This document shows positions 45,261-52,933 of a stretch of DNA of 64,000 nucleotides, piece by piece. Made by a program: the position numbers and the translations under genes. This stretch comes from Tatumella punctata. GTDB lineage: Bacteria > Pseudomonadota > Gammaproteobacteria > Enterobacterales > Enterobacteriaceae. The stretch spans positions 1-64,000 of the forward strand of contig NZ_BAAAFW010000058.1 in the NCBI RefSeq assembly GCF_039523735.1, given 5' to 3'. The notes beneath the pieces are model-generated. The model saw only the letters and a list, made by a program, of their open reading frames with translations. It searched no databases and was not told where the DNA came from. How positions within the stretch are numbered: the first letter of the stretch is position 1; every line of letters begins with the position of its first letter.

Positions 45261-47591
45261 ATGCTAAAGATGAAAAATTCACCAAATCAGATTATTGCCA
45301 GTGAACTTCAGGTACGGACAGAGCAGGTTGATTCTGCCGTACATCTGTTGGACGAAGGGAATACCGTGCCATTTATTGCACGTTATCGTAAAGAAGTCAC
45401 CGGCGGGCTGGATGACACACAGTTACGCCAGCTGGAGTCCCGTCTGAGTTACCTGCGTGAACTCGAAGACCGCCGCCAGACAATTCTCCGTTCGATTGAA
45501 GAACAGGGGAAAATGACCCCCGCACTTGCCAGCGCCCTGACCGCCACCCTGAGTAAAACGGAACTGGAAGACCTTTACCTGCCGTTTAAACCCAAACGCC
45601 GTACCCGTGGTCAGATTGCCATCGAAGCAGGGCTGGAACCTCTGGCCACCAGCCTGTGGCAGGATCCTCAGCAGGACCCTGAAGCCAGCGCGCAGGCTTA
45701 TATCAATGCGGATAACGGCATTGCTGACAGTAAAGCCGCCCTCGATGGTGCACGTTACATCCTGATGGAGCGGTTCGCCGAAGATGCCGTATTACTGGCC
45801 AAAGTCCGTGATTATCTGTCCCGCAATGCACACCTTGTGTCACGGGTCGTGGAAGGGAAAGAAGCAGAAGGTGCAAAGTTCCGGGATTATTTCGACCATC
45901 ATGAGCCACTGTCTGCGGTACCGTCACACCGTGCCCTGGCGATGTTCCGTGGTCGTAATGAAGGCATCCTTCAGCTGTCAGTCAATCCGGACCCGCAGTC
46001 AGACGAACCTCCCCGCGAAAGCTATGGTGAAACACTGATCGCCAGCCATCTGCAGGTAATCTTTAATAATGCCCCCGCCGATAACTGGCGCAAAGCGGTT
46101 ATCAGCTGGACATGGCGTATTAAAGTCTTACTGCATATGGAAACCGAGCTGATGGGGACGCTTCGTGAACGTGCAGAAGACGAAGCAATCAACGTGTTTG
46201 CCCGTAATATGCATGATCTGTTGATGGCAGCCCCGGCCGGTATGCGCGCGACGATGGGTCTCGATCCGGGCTTACGTACCGGCGTCAAAGTCGCGGTTGT
46301 CGATGCCACCGGTAAACTGGTCGCGACCGATACGGTTTATCCCCACACCGGCCAGGCGGCAAAAGCGGCGGCGGCCGTTGCGGCACTTTGTTCACGTCAT
46401 CAGGTAGAACTGGTGGCCATCGGTAACGGTACGGCATCACGTGAAACAGAACGTTTTTTCCTCGATCTTCAGCAGCAGTTCCCGCAGGTAACCGCCCAGA
46501 AAGTGATCGTCAGTGAAGCCGGAGCCTCGGTTTATTCGGCATCAGAACTGGCTGCTCTGGAATTCCCTGAGCTGGATGTTTCACTGCGTGGCGCGGTTTC
46601 TATTGCCCGCCGTCTGCAGGATCCTCTCGCAGAGCTGGTAAAAATCGATCCTAAATCGATTGGTGTCGGCCAGTACCAGCATGATGTCAGTCAGAGCCTG
46701 CTGGCCAAAAAACTGGATGCCGTGGTGGAAGACTGTGTTAACGCCGTCGGTGTGGATCTGAATACCGCCTCGGTTGCCCTGCTGACCCGGGTGGCAGGTC
46801 TGACCCGTACTATGGCGCAAAATGTCGTTAACTGGCGTGATGAAAATGGTCGTTTTCATAACCGCCAGCAGTTGCTGAAAGTCAGCAGGCTGGGGCCAAA
46901 AGCCTTTGAACAATGTGCCGGCTTCCTGCGTATTAACCAGGGCGATAACCCGCTGGATGCATCGACAGTCCATCCGGAAGCGTATCCGGTGGTGGAGCGT
47001 ATTCTTACCGCGACCCGTCAGGCATTAAATGAATTAATGGGAAACAGTTCAGCAGTACGTGCCCTGGCCGCATCACAGTTTACCGATGAACGTTTTGGCT
47101 TGCCGACGGTTAACGATATTTTAAAAGAACTGGAAAAACCCGGCCGCGACCCACGGCCTGAATTCAAAACAGCAACCTTTGCTGACGGTGTGGATACCCT
47201 GTCTGATCTGCTGCCGGGCATGGTATTAGAAGGGTCTGTCACTAATGTCACCAATTTTGGTGCCTTTGTGGATATCGGTGTTCACCAGGACGGACTGGTG
47301 CATATTTCGTCACTGTCCGACAAATTTGTCGAAGACCCGCATCAGGTGGTGAAAGCGGGTGATATTGTGAAAGTCAAAGTCATGGAAGTCGACCTGCAGC
47401 GTAAGCGGATTGCTCTGACGATGCGTCTTGATGAACAGCCTCAGGAAGGCCGTAAATCCGGATCGCCTGCCGCTTCTGCCGGTCAGCCACGCCCGCAGAC
47501 ACGACAGCCTTCAGCGAAGCCACGGCAGAAACCTGTCACCAACAGTGCAATGGAAGATGCTCTGGCCGCGGCCTTCGGTAAGAAGCGCTGA
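45261..47591 (+). CDS. yhgF: Tex family RNA-binding protein YhgF
   Basis: Cytoplasmic nucleic-acid-binding protein of the Tex family. 776 aa: N-terminal helical Tex domain, YqgF-type nuclease-like domain (TMGLDPGLRTGVKVAVVD), helix-hairpin-helix repeats (VGVDLNTASVALLTRVAGL), and a C-terminal S1 domain (MVLEGSVTNVTNFGAFVDIGVHQDGLVHIS), with a basic low-complexity tail. The start may be 9 bp later (second Met); neither has a strong ribosome site. In E. coli feoABC follows. Here two unrelated small genes do. Confidence 0.96.
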   Translation: MLKMKNSPNQIIASELQVRTEQVDSAVHLLDEGNTVPFIARYRKEVTGGLDDTQLRQLESRLSYLRELEDRRQTILRSIEEQGKMTPALASALTATLSKTELEDLYLPFKPKRRTRGQIAIEAGLEPLATSLWQDPQQDPEASAQAYINADNGIADSKAALDGARYILMERFAEDAVLLAKVRDYLSRNAHLVSRVVEGKEAEGAKFRDYFDHHEPLSAVPSHRALAMFRGRNEGILQLSVNPDPQSDEPPRESYGETLIASHLQVIFNNAPADNWRKAVISWTWRIKVLLHMETELMGTLRERAEDEAINVFARNMHDLLMAAPAGMRATMGLDPGLRTGVKVAVVDATGKLVATDTVYPHTGQAAKAAAAVAALCSRHQVELVAIGNGTASRETERFFLDLQQQFPQVTAQKVIVSEAGASVYSASELAALEFPELDVSLRGAVSIARRLQDPLAELVKIDPKSIGVGQYQHDVSQSLLAKKLDAVVEDCVNAVGVDLNTASVALLTRVAGLTRTMAQNVVNWRDENGRFHNRQQLLKVSRLGPKAFEQCAGFLRINQGDNPLDASTVHPEAYPVVERILTATRQALNELMGNSSAVRALAASQFTDERFGLPTVNDILKELEKPGRDPRPEFKTATFADGVDTLSDLLPGMVLEGSVTNVTNFGAFVDIGVHQDGLVHISSLSDKFVEDPHQVVKAGDIVKVKVMEVDLQRKRIALTMRLDEQPQEGRKSGSPAASAGQPRPQTRQPSAKPRQKPVTNSAMEDALAAAFGKKR

Positions 47592-47610
47592 TCCTGACTC
47601 CGGCCTGCAT

Positions 47611-47649
47611 ACTGAAATGCCCCTCACGGGGCGTTTCAGTATTTTATTT
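47611..47649 (+). terminator. yhgF intrinsic terminator
   Basis: 13-bp stem ACTGAAATGCCCC/GGGGCGTTTCAGT with one G-T pair and loop TCAC, followed by ATTTTATTT. Convergent with the small monooxygenase-like gene, whose stop codon lies inside the T-rich tail. Confidence 0.85.
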
Positions 47650-47949
47650 ATTCACACCACCAGTGACTGCCGTTGAGGTAATAACCTGTAATTCAGCACG
47701 GCCAGCCAGTGCTGCAGCCAGTTTTTGAAATGCAGGTGCCTGTTCGTGATCCGCCAGATGCTGTCCGGAGCTCCAGCGTTCCAGCATAAGGTACTGGGCA
47801 GCATTTTGCGTATTCTGATGTAATACATAGGACTCGCAGCCCGGTTCTCCCTGAACCTCTTTTTCGGCTGTTTTCAATGCGTCAGCAACGATCTGTTGTT
47901 CCCCTGCTTTCGCTGTAATCAATGCAGTAACAGTAATAACCTGGCTCAT
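47644..47949 (-). CDS. Antibiotic-biosynthesis-monooxygenase (ABM) domain protein
   Basis: 101 aa from MSQVITVTALITAKAGE, with an AGAAGG site 8 bp upstream; the 15-codon extension is not used. A single ABM dimeric alpha/beta barrel, like YgiN-type quinol monooxygenases (EPGCESYVLHQNTQ, LMLERWSSGQHLADHEQAPAFQKL). These small proteins oxidise quinols or similar aromatic compounds, but the substrate is unknown here. It sits where E. coli has feoABC and is followed upstream by an equally unexpected DUF1471-like gene. Confidence 0.85.
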   Translation of the reverse strand: MSQVITVTALITAKAGEQQIVADALKTAEKEVQGEPGCESYVLHQNTQNAAQYLMLERWSSGQHLADHEQAPAFQKLAAALAGRAELQVITSTAVTGGVNK

Positions 47950-48080
47950 ATCCGACCTTCTTGCAGAAGTGATTAACACGGCATACCGGAACACAGCCGG
48001 TATAGTTTCCAGCGTGATTAATTATGCAATGGGCGCGGGGACGATGGCAACCGGCACCGGACCCTGTCGCATCAGGGGAT

Positions 48081-48117
48081 AAAACACTGCCCCCGCCACA
48101 GTTGCCGGCGCCGGGGG
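48081..48117 (-). terminator. Terminator-like hairpin after the DUF1471-like gene
   Basis: On the minus strand CCCCCG...CGGGGG arms enclose a GC-rich loop and are followed by CAGTGTTTTAT, just after the stop codon of the small exported protein. Confidence 0.4.
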
Positions 48118-48121
48118 TAGA

Positions 48122-48391
48122 TTATTTATACACTTCGGCAACCGCGCTGATGCGGCCATGCTCACGCCCGGCAATCACTTTAAAATACTTACCGCCTTTT
48201 TCATCCGCCAGTCTGGAGAGTTCTTTTTTAGCATCCATCGGCGATGTCGTTTCAGCCGTGGTAGATACGGTCCCCAGAGAGACCAGCTGCTGACTGTCTG
48301 CCTGTGCCTGAGTCACTTCTTCCGCAGCAACAGCAGAAAAAGACAGGATGCCTGCCATCAGCACACTCACCGTATATTTCGTCATTTTCAT
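48122..48391 (-). CDS. Small exported DUF1471-like (YhcN/BhsA type) protein
   Basis: 89 aa: signal peptide (residues 1-23, SFSAVAAEE) then a domain ending SRLADEKGGKYFKVIAGREHGRISAVAEVYK, the pattern of YdgH/BhsA/McbA proteins (DUF1471). Members are periplasmic or outer-membrane-associated stress and biofilm modulators. The specific role is unknown. A second start at codon 3 is possible. It is on the strand of bioH but separated from it by 154 bp, with no E. coli counterpart at this junction. Confidence 0.85.
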   Translation of the reverse strand: MKMTKYTVSVLMAGILSFSAVAAEEVTQAQADSQQLVSLGTVSTTAETTSPMDAKKELSRLADEKGGKYFKVIAGREHGRISAVAEVYK

Positions 48392-48545
48392 AGCATAAGC
48401 CCCTTATGGTATTGCCGTAACAAAATTCACTGCCTGTGCTACTGACAGTCACCGGAGATCAGCACAGGCCGTTTGCCGGGAGTGTCAGGCACCTCTGAAT
48501 TATTAGTTCCGGTTAGGGGAAACAGCAATAAAACCGCCGCTGTTT

Positions 48546-49313
48546 CTATAATTCAGACGAAAAAGCGAGAACCTGCTCGCAAAATTCTGCGGGATGGGAA
48601 ATAAACGGCGCATGGCCGGCTTTCGGCATCACGACGGAGAGGCCACCGCCCGCCAGTGTATCGACTTGCCCGGCAATATCACGGGGTACCAGCCCATCAA
48701 GCGCTCCGTAAATACGCAGGAATGGCAGATTAACCGACGACAGTTCGCGACGGAGATCCGCAGACTGCAGGATACCCAGCCCGGCGTTTAATACTGTCAC
48801 TTCCGGTAATGGCTGAGACAAAACAGCCTGTCGCAGTAATCGTGCATCATGGCGGGCAGTGTCGGTTCCGAGAGTTTGCAGCGCCATAAAGCGATCAATG
48901 GTCTTTTCAAAGTGGCTGCTCAGTTGCTGCTGAAACCCCTGCAATACCGAAGGCTTAATGCCCGGCCAGCCCTGTTGTGCTGAAAAGCAAGGGGAAGAGG
49001 CAACCGTAATTAACCCCCGTACCGTAACCGAAGCACTCCGGGCCAGTCTGGTAGCCACCAGCCCGCCAAGAGACCAGCCGACAATAATGGCATTTTCCGG
49101 TAACCGGGGTTCCAGCAGGGTGACCATGTGATCCAGCGTCAGCGCCGTTACGCCCTGACTGCGGCCATACCCCGGCAAATCGACCAGATGCAAACGAAAA
49201 TGCGGGCTAAGCCGTGCGGTGACACAATTCCAGACTTCAGCGTTAAGCCCCCATCCGTGTAACAGCACAAGATCTCTCTCTCCCGCGCCACAGGTATGCC
49301 AGAAAAGCGACAT
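48546..49313 (-). CDS. bioH: Pimeloyl-ACP methyl ester carboxylesterase BioH
   Basis: Releases pimeloyl-ACP from its methyl ester in biotin synthesis. 255 aa from MSLFWHTCGAG, preceded by GGGGGA at 7 bp; a TTG six codons up is rejected. Catalytic triad S81 (GWSLGG), D206 (GALDGLVP) and H234 (KAGHAPF), one residue offset from E. coli. A hairpin GAAACAGC/GCTGTTTC overlaps its stop codon (48519-48546). Divergent from gntX with 33 bp between starts. Confidence 0.95.
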   Translation of the reverse strand: MSLFWHTCGAGERDLVLLHGWGLNAEVWNCVTARLSPHFRLHLVDLPGYGRSQGVTALTLDHMVTLLEPRLPENAIIVGWSLGGLVATRLARSASVTVRGLITVASSPCFSAQQGWPGIKPSVLQGFQQQLSSHFEKTIDRFMALQTLGTDTARHDARLLRQAVLSQPLPEVTVLNAGLGILQSADLRRELSSVNLPFLRIYGALDGLVPRDIAGQVDTLAGGGLSVVMPKAGHAPFISHPAEFCEQVLAFSSEL

Positions 49314-49346
49314 AATAAATTCCCCCGTCAAAAATCACAGGATACC

Positions 49347-50030
49347 ATGCTGATACTGAAGAGTTATTGCTGGTTATGCCATCTGCCGCTGATGTTAAGG
49401 ACCACCGGTATCTGTACCGGCTGTCAGTGCCGGCTGCCGCCGCTGCCCTTTTTATGTCGCCGTTGTGGGTTACCGGCCGCCCCGGACACTGCTGAATGTG
49501 GCCGTTGTCTGACAGACCCGCCCCCGTGGCAGCATCTGGTGTGTGCCGGCGACTATCTCCCGCCACTCAGTCGTTTACTGCATAAATTCAAATTTTCCGG
49601 CAACACCGCACTCTCGGTGATGCTCGCCAGACTTATTTTGCTAAGCTTTCTGCAGCAGCACAGAGACTATGGTCTGCGAAAGCCGGATATCCTGCTATGC
49701 TCACCCCTGCACAGACAGCGACTCTGGCAACGGGGATTTAATCAATCGGCTTTACTGGCACAGCCACTGGCACATTGGTTATCCTGCGAGTTTGCACCCT
49801 TTGCCTTACGCCGTCATCGCAAAACGGCCGTGCAGCACCTGCTGAATATACGTCAGAGAAAACGTAATTTACGCAATGCCTTTTGCGTCGAAAAAGACCT
49901 CACTGGCCGCCATGTTGCCCTGGTCGATGATGTCGTCACCAGCGGCAGTACCGCCGGTGAAATATCACGCTTACTGTCCCTGCATGCTGTGGCCAGCATC
50001 CAGGTTTGGTGCCTGTGCCGAACCTTGTAG
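49347..50030 (+). CDS. gntX: ComF/GntX family phosphoribosyltransferase-like protein
   Basis: 227 aa from MLILKSYCWLCHLP, identical in length to E. coli GntX. An N-terminal zinc-finger region carries cysteine pairs (CWLC, CTGC, CRRC, CGRC). The C-terminal PRTase fold holds the PRPP-binding motif VALVDDVVTSGSTAGE. ComF relatives act in DNA uptake; the enterobacterial protein (YhgH/GntX) has also been linked to DNA use and gluconate, so the role is open. nfuA follows after 57 bp. Confidence 0.93.
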   Translation: MLILKSYCWLCHLPLMLRTTGICTGCQCRLPPLPFLCRRCGLPAAPDTAECGRCLTDPPPWQHLVCAGDYLPPLSRLLHKFKFSGNTALSVMLARLILLSFLQQHRDYGLRKPDILLCSPLHRQRLWQRGFNQSALLAQPLAHWLSCEFAPFALRRHRKTAVQHLLNIRQRKRNLRNAFCVEKDLTGRHVALVDDVVTSGSTAGEISRLLSLHAVASIQVWCLCRTL

Positions 50031-50087
50031 AGTCACAGTGATGGGCGTATTATAACCCACTGTTTCAGTCAACTATTGAGCAATGCT

Positions 50088-50663
50088 ATGATCCGTATTA
50101 CTGACACTGCCCAGGAGCATTTCGCTAAGCTTCTCGCTAAACAAGAAGAAGGCACACAAATCCGTGTCTTTGTGATCAATCCGGGGACGCCAGGTGCAGA
50201 ATGTGGTGTGTCCTATTGCCCGCCTGATGCGGTAGAAAGTACAGATACCGAACTCAGGTTCGATAATCTGATCGCTTATGTTGATGAGCTGAGTGCCCCT
50301 TACCTTGAAGAGGCAGAAATTGATTTTGTGACCGACAATCTGGGCTCACAACTAACCCTTAAGGCACCTAACGCAAAAATGCGTAAGGTGGCTGACGATG
50401 CGCCATTACTTGAGCGGGTCGAATATCAGTTACAGGCACAGATTAACCCGCAGCTTGCCAGCCATGGCGGAAAAGTATCCCTGATGGAAATTACTGAGGA
50501 TGGTTACGCCATTTTGCAATTTGGCGGCGGTTGTAATGGCTGTTCTATGGTCGATGTAACATTAAAAGAAGGCATCGAAAAAGAGCTGCTGGCCGCATTC
50601 CCTGAACTGAAGGGTGTACGTGATTTAACAGAACATCAGCCAGGTGAACACTCTTACTATTAA
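50088..50663 (+). CDS. nfuA: Fe-S biogenesis protein NfuA
   Basis: Carrier that delivers [4Fe-4S] clusters under oxidative stress or iron limitation. 191 aa from MIRITDTAQEH, the E. coli length; an in-frame TTG four codons up is not used. An N-terminal degenerate A-type domain is followed by an Nfu domain with CxxC at C149 and C152 (GGGCNGCSM). Ends EHSYY as in E. coli. Followed by a hairpin shared with glpR. Confidence 0.97.
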   Translation: MIRITDTAQEHFAKLLAKQEEGTQIRVFVINPGTPGAECGVSYCPPDAVESTDTELRFDNLIAYVDELSAPYLEEAEIDFVTDNLGSQLTLKAPNAKMRKVADDAPLLERVEYQLQAQINPQLASHGGKVSLMEITEDGYAILQFGGGCNGCSMVDVTLKEGIEKELLAAFPELKGVRDLTEHQPGEHSYY

Positions 50664-50671
50664 GAGTGATG

Positions 50672-50697
50672 CCACAGGTCCCGCTACGGACCTGTGG
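50672..50697. terminator. nfuA/glpR convergent terminator
   Basis: Perfect 10-bp stem CCACAGGTCC/GGACCTGTGG with a 6-nt loop, followed by TGTTTA on the plus strand, between convergent genes. Confidence 0.65.
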
Positions 50698-50709
50698 TGT
50701 TTACGGGTT

Positions 50710-51468
50710 TCAGCACAGCACCAGCTGCACATCCCCCTGTGTAATCGCTTTCAGCACCGCTTCCGGCGGTTTCTTATCTGTATATAAGCTGTCGAGCATA
50801 TCGATACTGCCAAGATTCACCATCGCACTGCGGCCAAATTTTGAATGATCAGTGACCAGTATAACGTTACGTGAACTTTCGATGATCGCCCGCTTGGTGC
50901 GAACTTCATGATAATCAAACTCCAGCAAGGCACCATCCATATCAATACCGCTAATCCCGAGTATTCCGTAGTCCAGACGGAACTGAGAGATAAAGTCCAT
51001 GGTGGCTTCACCGATAATTCCGCCGTCCCTTGAACGGACATCACCTCCGGCAATAATCACCCTGAAATCAGGCTTTGCCATCAGTAATATCGCCACATTC
51101 AGATTATTGGTCACGACCTGTAATTGGTTATGATTAAGCAGAGCATGGGCAACCGCTTCAGGCGTTGTCCCGATATCAATAAACAGGGTTGACCCGTCAG
51201 GGATTTGCGCTGCTACCTTCTGTGCAATCCGGGCTTTTTCTGCGGAATACATCATCTTACGGTCATGCCAGGCGGTATTTTCTGCACTGGAAGGTAATGC
51301 CGCACCACCATGATGCCGTTGAATACGGTTCTGTTCAGCAAGCTCATTCAGATCACGACGGATCGTCTGCGGGCTTACCGCGAAATATTCGACCAGTTCT
51401 TCGGTACTCACATATCCCTGACGTTTGACCAGCTCAATAATTACGTCATGCCGCTGGGTCTGCTTCAC
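50710..51468 (-). CDS. glpR: Glycerol-3-phosphate regulon repressor GlpR
   Basis: DeoR-family repressor of the glp regulon, released by glycerol-3-phosphate. 252 aa. N-terminal helix-turn-helix (VSTEELVEYFAVSPQTIRRDLNEL) and C-terminal sugar-phosphate-binding domain (FIDIGTTPEAVAHAL, VIIAGGDVRSRDGGIIG). AAGGAGAG ribosome site. Last gene of glpEGR. Matching operators stand before glpD. Note that glpG and glpE precede it on the same strand. Confidence 0.97.
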   Translation of the reverse strand: MKQTQRHDVIIELVKRQGYVSTEELVEYFAVSPQTIRRDLNELAEQNRIQRHHGGAALPSSAENTAWHDRKMMYSAEKARIAQKVAAQIPDGSTLFIDIGTTPEAVAHALLNHNQLQVVTNNLNVAILLMAKPDFRVIIAGGDVRSRDGGIIGEATMDFISQFRLDYGILGISGIDMDGALLEFDYHEVRTKRAIIESSRNVILVTDHSKFGRSAMVNLGSIDMLDSLYTDKKPPEAVLKAITQGDVQLVLC

Positions 51469-51507
51469 ATAACTCTCCTTTGCCGGCAGATTGCCGGGCT
51501 GTTCAGA

Positions 51508-52347
51508 TTACTTTCTGCCTGCTTTACCGGCAGCACGGCTGTCGACAAAAGCCATTGCCAGGCCGGTCAGTAACCCGGTGAAATGCGCCATATTGGCGAT
51601 CGACATCCCGAATAAACCGTAATATCCCACCACCAGCCAGAGAATGGAAAACACGATCAGGCCGCGCTCCAGATACACCCCGCTGTCAGGATCCAGTTCA
51701 CCGCGTAGCCAGCAATATCCCATCAGGGCATACACTACCCCGGAGAGGCCGCCAAACCAGACACCGCTGAATTTAGCCTGCATCCAGCCACTCAGTAAGG
51801 CGGAAATCAGTGTAATCACAAACAGTTTTCCGCTGCCCAGTCTTTTTTCAACCGCCCCGCCGAGATACCACCACCACAGTAAGTTGAACAGGATATGTAA
51901 AAAAGAAAAATGCAAAAATGCGGGGCTGACCCAGCGCCAGACCTGAAAATACTGGTCCGGCCCCTGCGGCCATGCCAGCCAGCCCAGTACCCTATCCTCC
52001 CCCAGCAACTGCATCAGAATAAATACCAGGATACAGAGGGCTGACACCGTCATCGTTATCGGGCCACCGCGCTCACGAACGGTACGCCACAGATGACCAC
52101 GCGGGTAATTTATCTGAAACCGGGTATCGCCACTTTTCCAGCTGGCATCCTGGTAACGCGGATGATCAGGATCCCGGATAAAGAGCGCGTATTCGCTTTC
52201 GACCAGTGCCAGTTGCTCATCATCGTCCAGCCATAACAGATAATATTGCTGCTGCTGTTCAAGGTGCAGCCTGATACCGCGGGTGGCCATATAGTCGATA
52301 AACGCCTGAGCCATGCGTGGATTCGCAAGCTGAGAGATACGTTTCAT
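51508..52347 (-). CDS. glpG: Rhomboid intramembrane serine protease GlpG
   Basis: Cleaves membrane proteins within the lipid bilayer. 279 aa: cytoplasmic N-terminal domain (1-90), then six membrane helices. Catalytic dyad S202 (GGLSGVVYA) and H255 (NMAHFTGLL); oxyanion H151 and N155 are present, each offset by one from E. coli. The middle gene of glpEGR. Confidence 0.97.
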   Translation of the reverse strand: MKRISQLANPRMAQAFIDYMATRGIRLHLEQQQQYYLLWLDDDEQLALVESEYALFIRDPDHPRYQDASWKSGDTRFQINYPRGHLWRTVRERGGPITMTVSALCILVFILMQLLGEDRVLGWLAWPQGPDQYFQVWRWVSPAFLHFSFLHILFNLLWWWYLGGAVEKRLGSGKLFVITLISALLSGWMQAKFSGVWFGGLSGVVYALMGYCWLRGELDPDSGVYLERGLIVFSILWLVVGYYGLFGMSIANMAHFTGLLTGLAMAFVDSRAAGKAGRK

Positions 52348-52371
52348 GGGGTTCCCCTCTGTGATCGTCTG

Positions 52372-52704
52372 TCAGCTCTGACGGGCATCAGTACAAATCT
52401 GAGCCGGAAAAGCTGTCTGCCAGGCATCGAAACCACCATCCACACTGTAGACCTGGTCAAAGCCCTGATTGATCAGGTACTGGGCAGCCCCTTTGCTGCT
52501 GTTACCGTGATAACAAAGCACCATCACCGGCTGATCCGGATCAGCTTTTTCCATAAAAGTGTTAAGAGTGCCCTGGGTAAGGTGAAAAGCTTCTGCCACA
52601 TGGGCGGCGTCAAAACTTTGCGGGTCACGAATATCCACCAGCAATGCCCCCTGCTGTAACTTTTCATCGGCCTGCTGCACACTGATACACTCATAGGTTT
52701 CCAT
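52372..52704 (-). CDS. glpE: Thiosulfate sulfurtransferase GlpE
   Basis: Single-domain rhodanese, 110 aa from METYECISVQQAD with a GAGAGAG ribosome site; an ATG four codons upstream also exists. Active-site loop CYHGNSS with nucleophile C64. Motif LVDIRDPQSFDAAHV at the N-terminal half is typical. First gene of glpEGR, divergent from glpD. Confidence 0.96.
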   Translation of the reverse strand: METYECISVQQADEKLQQGALLVDIRDPQSFDAAHVAEAFHLTQGTLNTFMEKADPDQPVMVLCYHGNSSKGAAQYLINQGFDQVYSVDGGFDAWQTAFPAQICTDARQS

Positions 52705-52810
52705 AATCTCTCTCATTCATCTCATCAGTTCACTGCCGCACATTGTAACCTGATCCCGGCGCTCAATAATCCGTTAAAAAATAATCGTCAGTTTTTTTGT
52801 TGTGTGTTTA

Positions 52811-52826
52811 TGTTACCTGTATCACG
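52811..52826. promoter_or_regulatory. Candidate CRP site in the glpE-glpD spacer
   Basis: TGTTA-CCTGTA-TCACG matches TGTGA-N6-TCACA at 8 of 10 positions. It lies about 35 bp upstream of a TTGGCG -35-like element (52853-52858) for glpD. glpD is CRP-activated in E. coli, and the Crp encoded in this window has the standard recognition helix. Confidence 0.6.
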
Positions 52827-52860
52827 CAAAATTGTTTTCTTCTGGTTAACTATTGGCGTC

Positions 52861-52902
52861 AATGTTTGTTTTCGACTACCATAAAGCTCGAAAACGAACA
52901 TA
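52861..52902 (+). promoter_or_regulatory. Tandem GlpR operators before glpD
   Basis: Two 20-bp sites resembling the GlpR consensus WATGTTCGWT-AWCGAACATW. The second (52883-52902) matches at 17 of 20 positions with a perfect right half. The first (52861-52880) has a 9-of-10 left half and a poor right half. They overlap the likely -10 region and leader of glpD, so GlpR bound there would block transcription. Confidence 0.8.
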
Positions 52903-52933
52903 ACATGATTTTCCGAACCCCGGGGGATACTAC

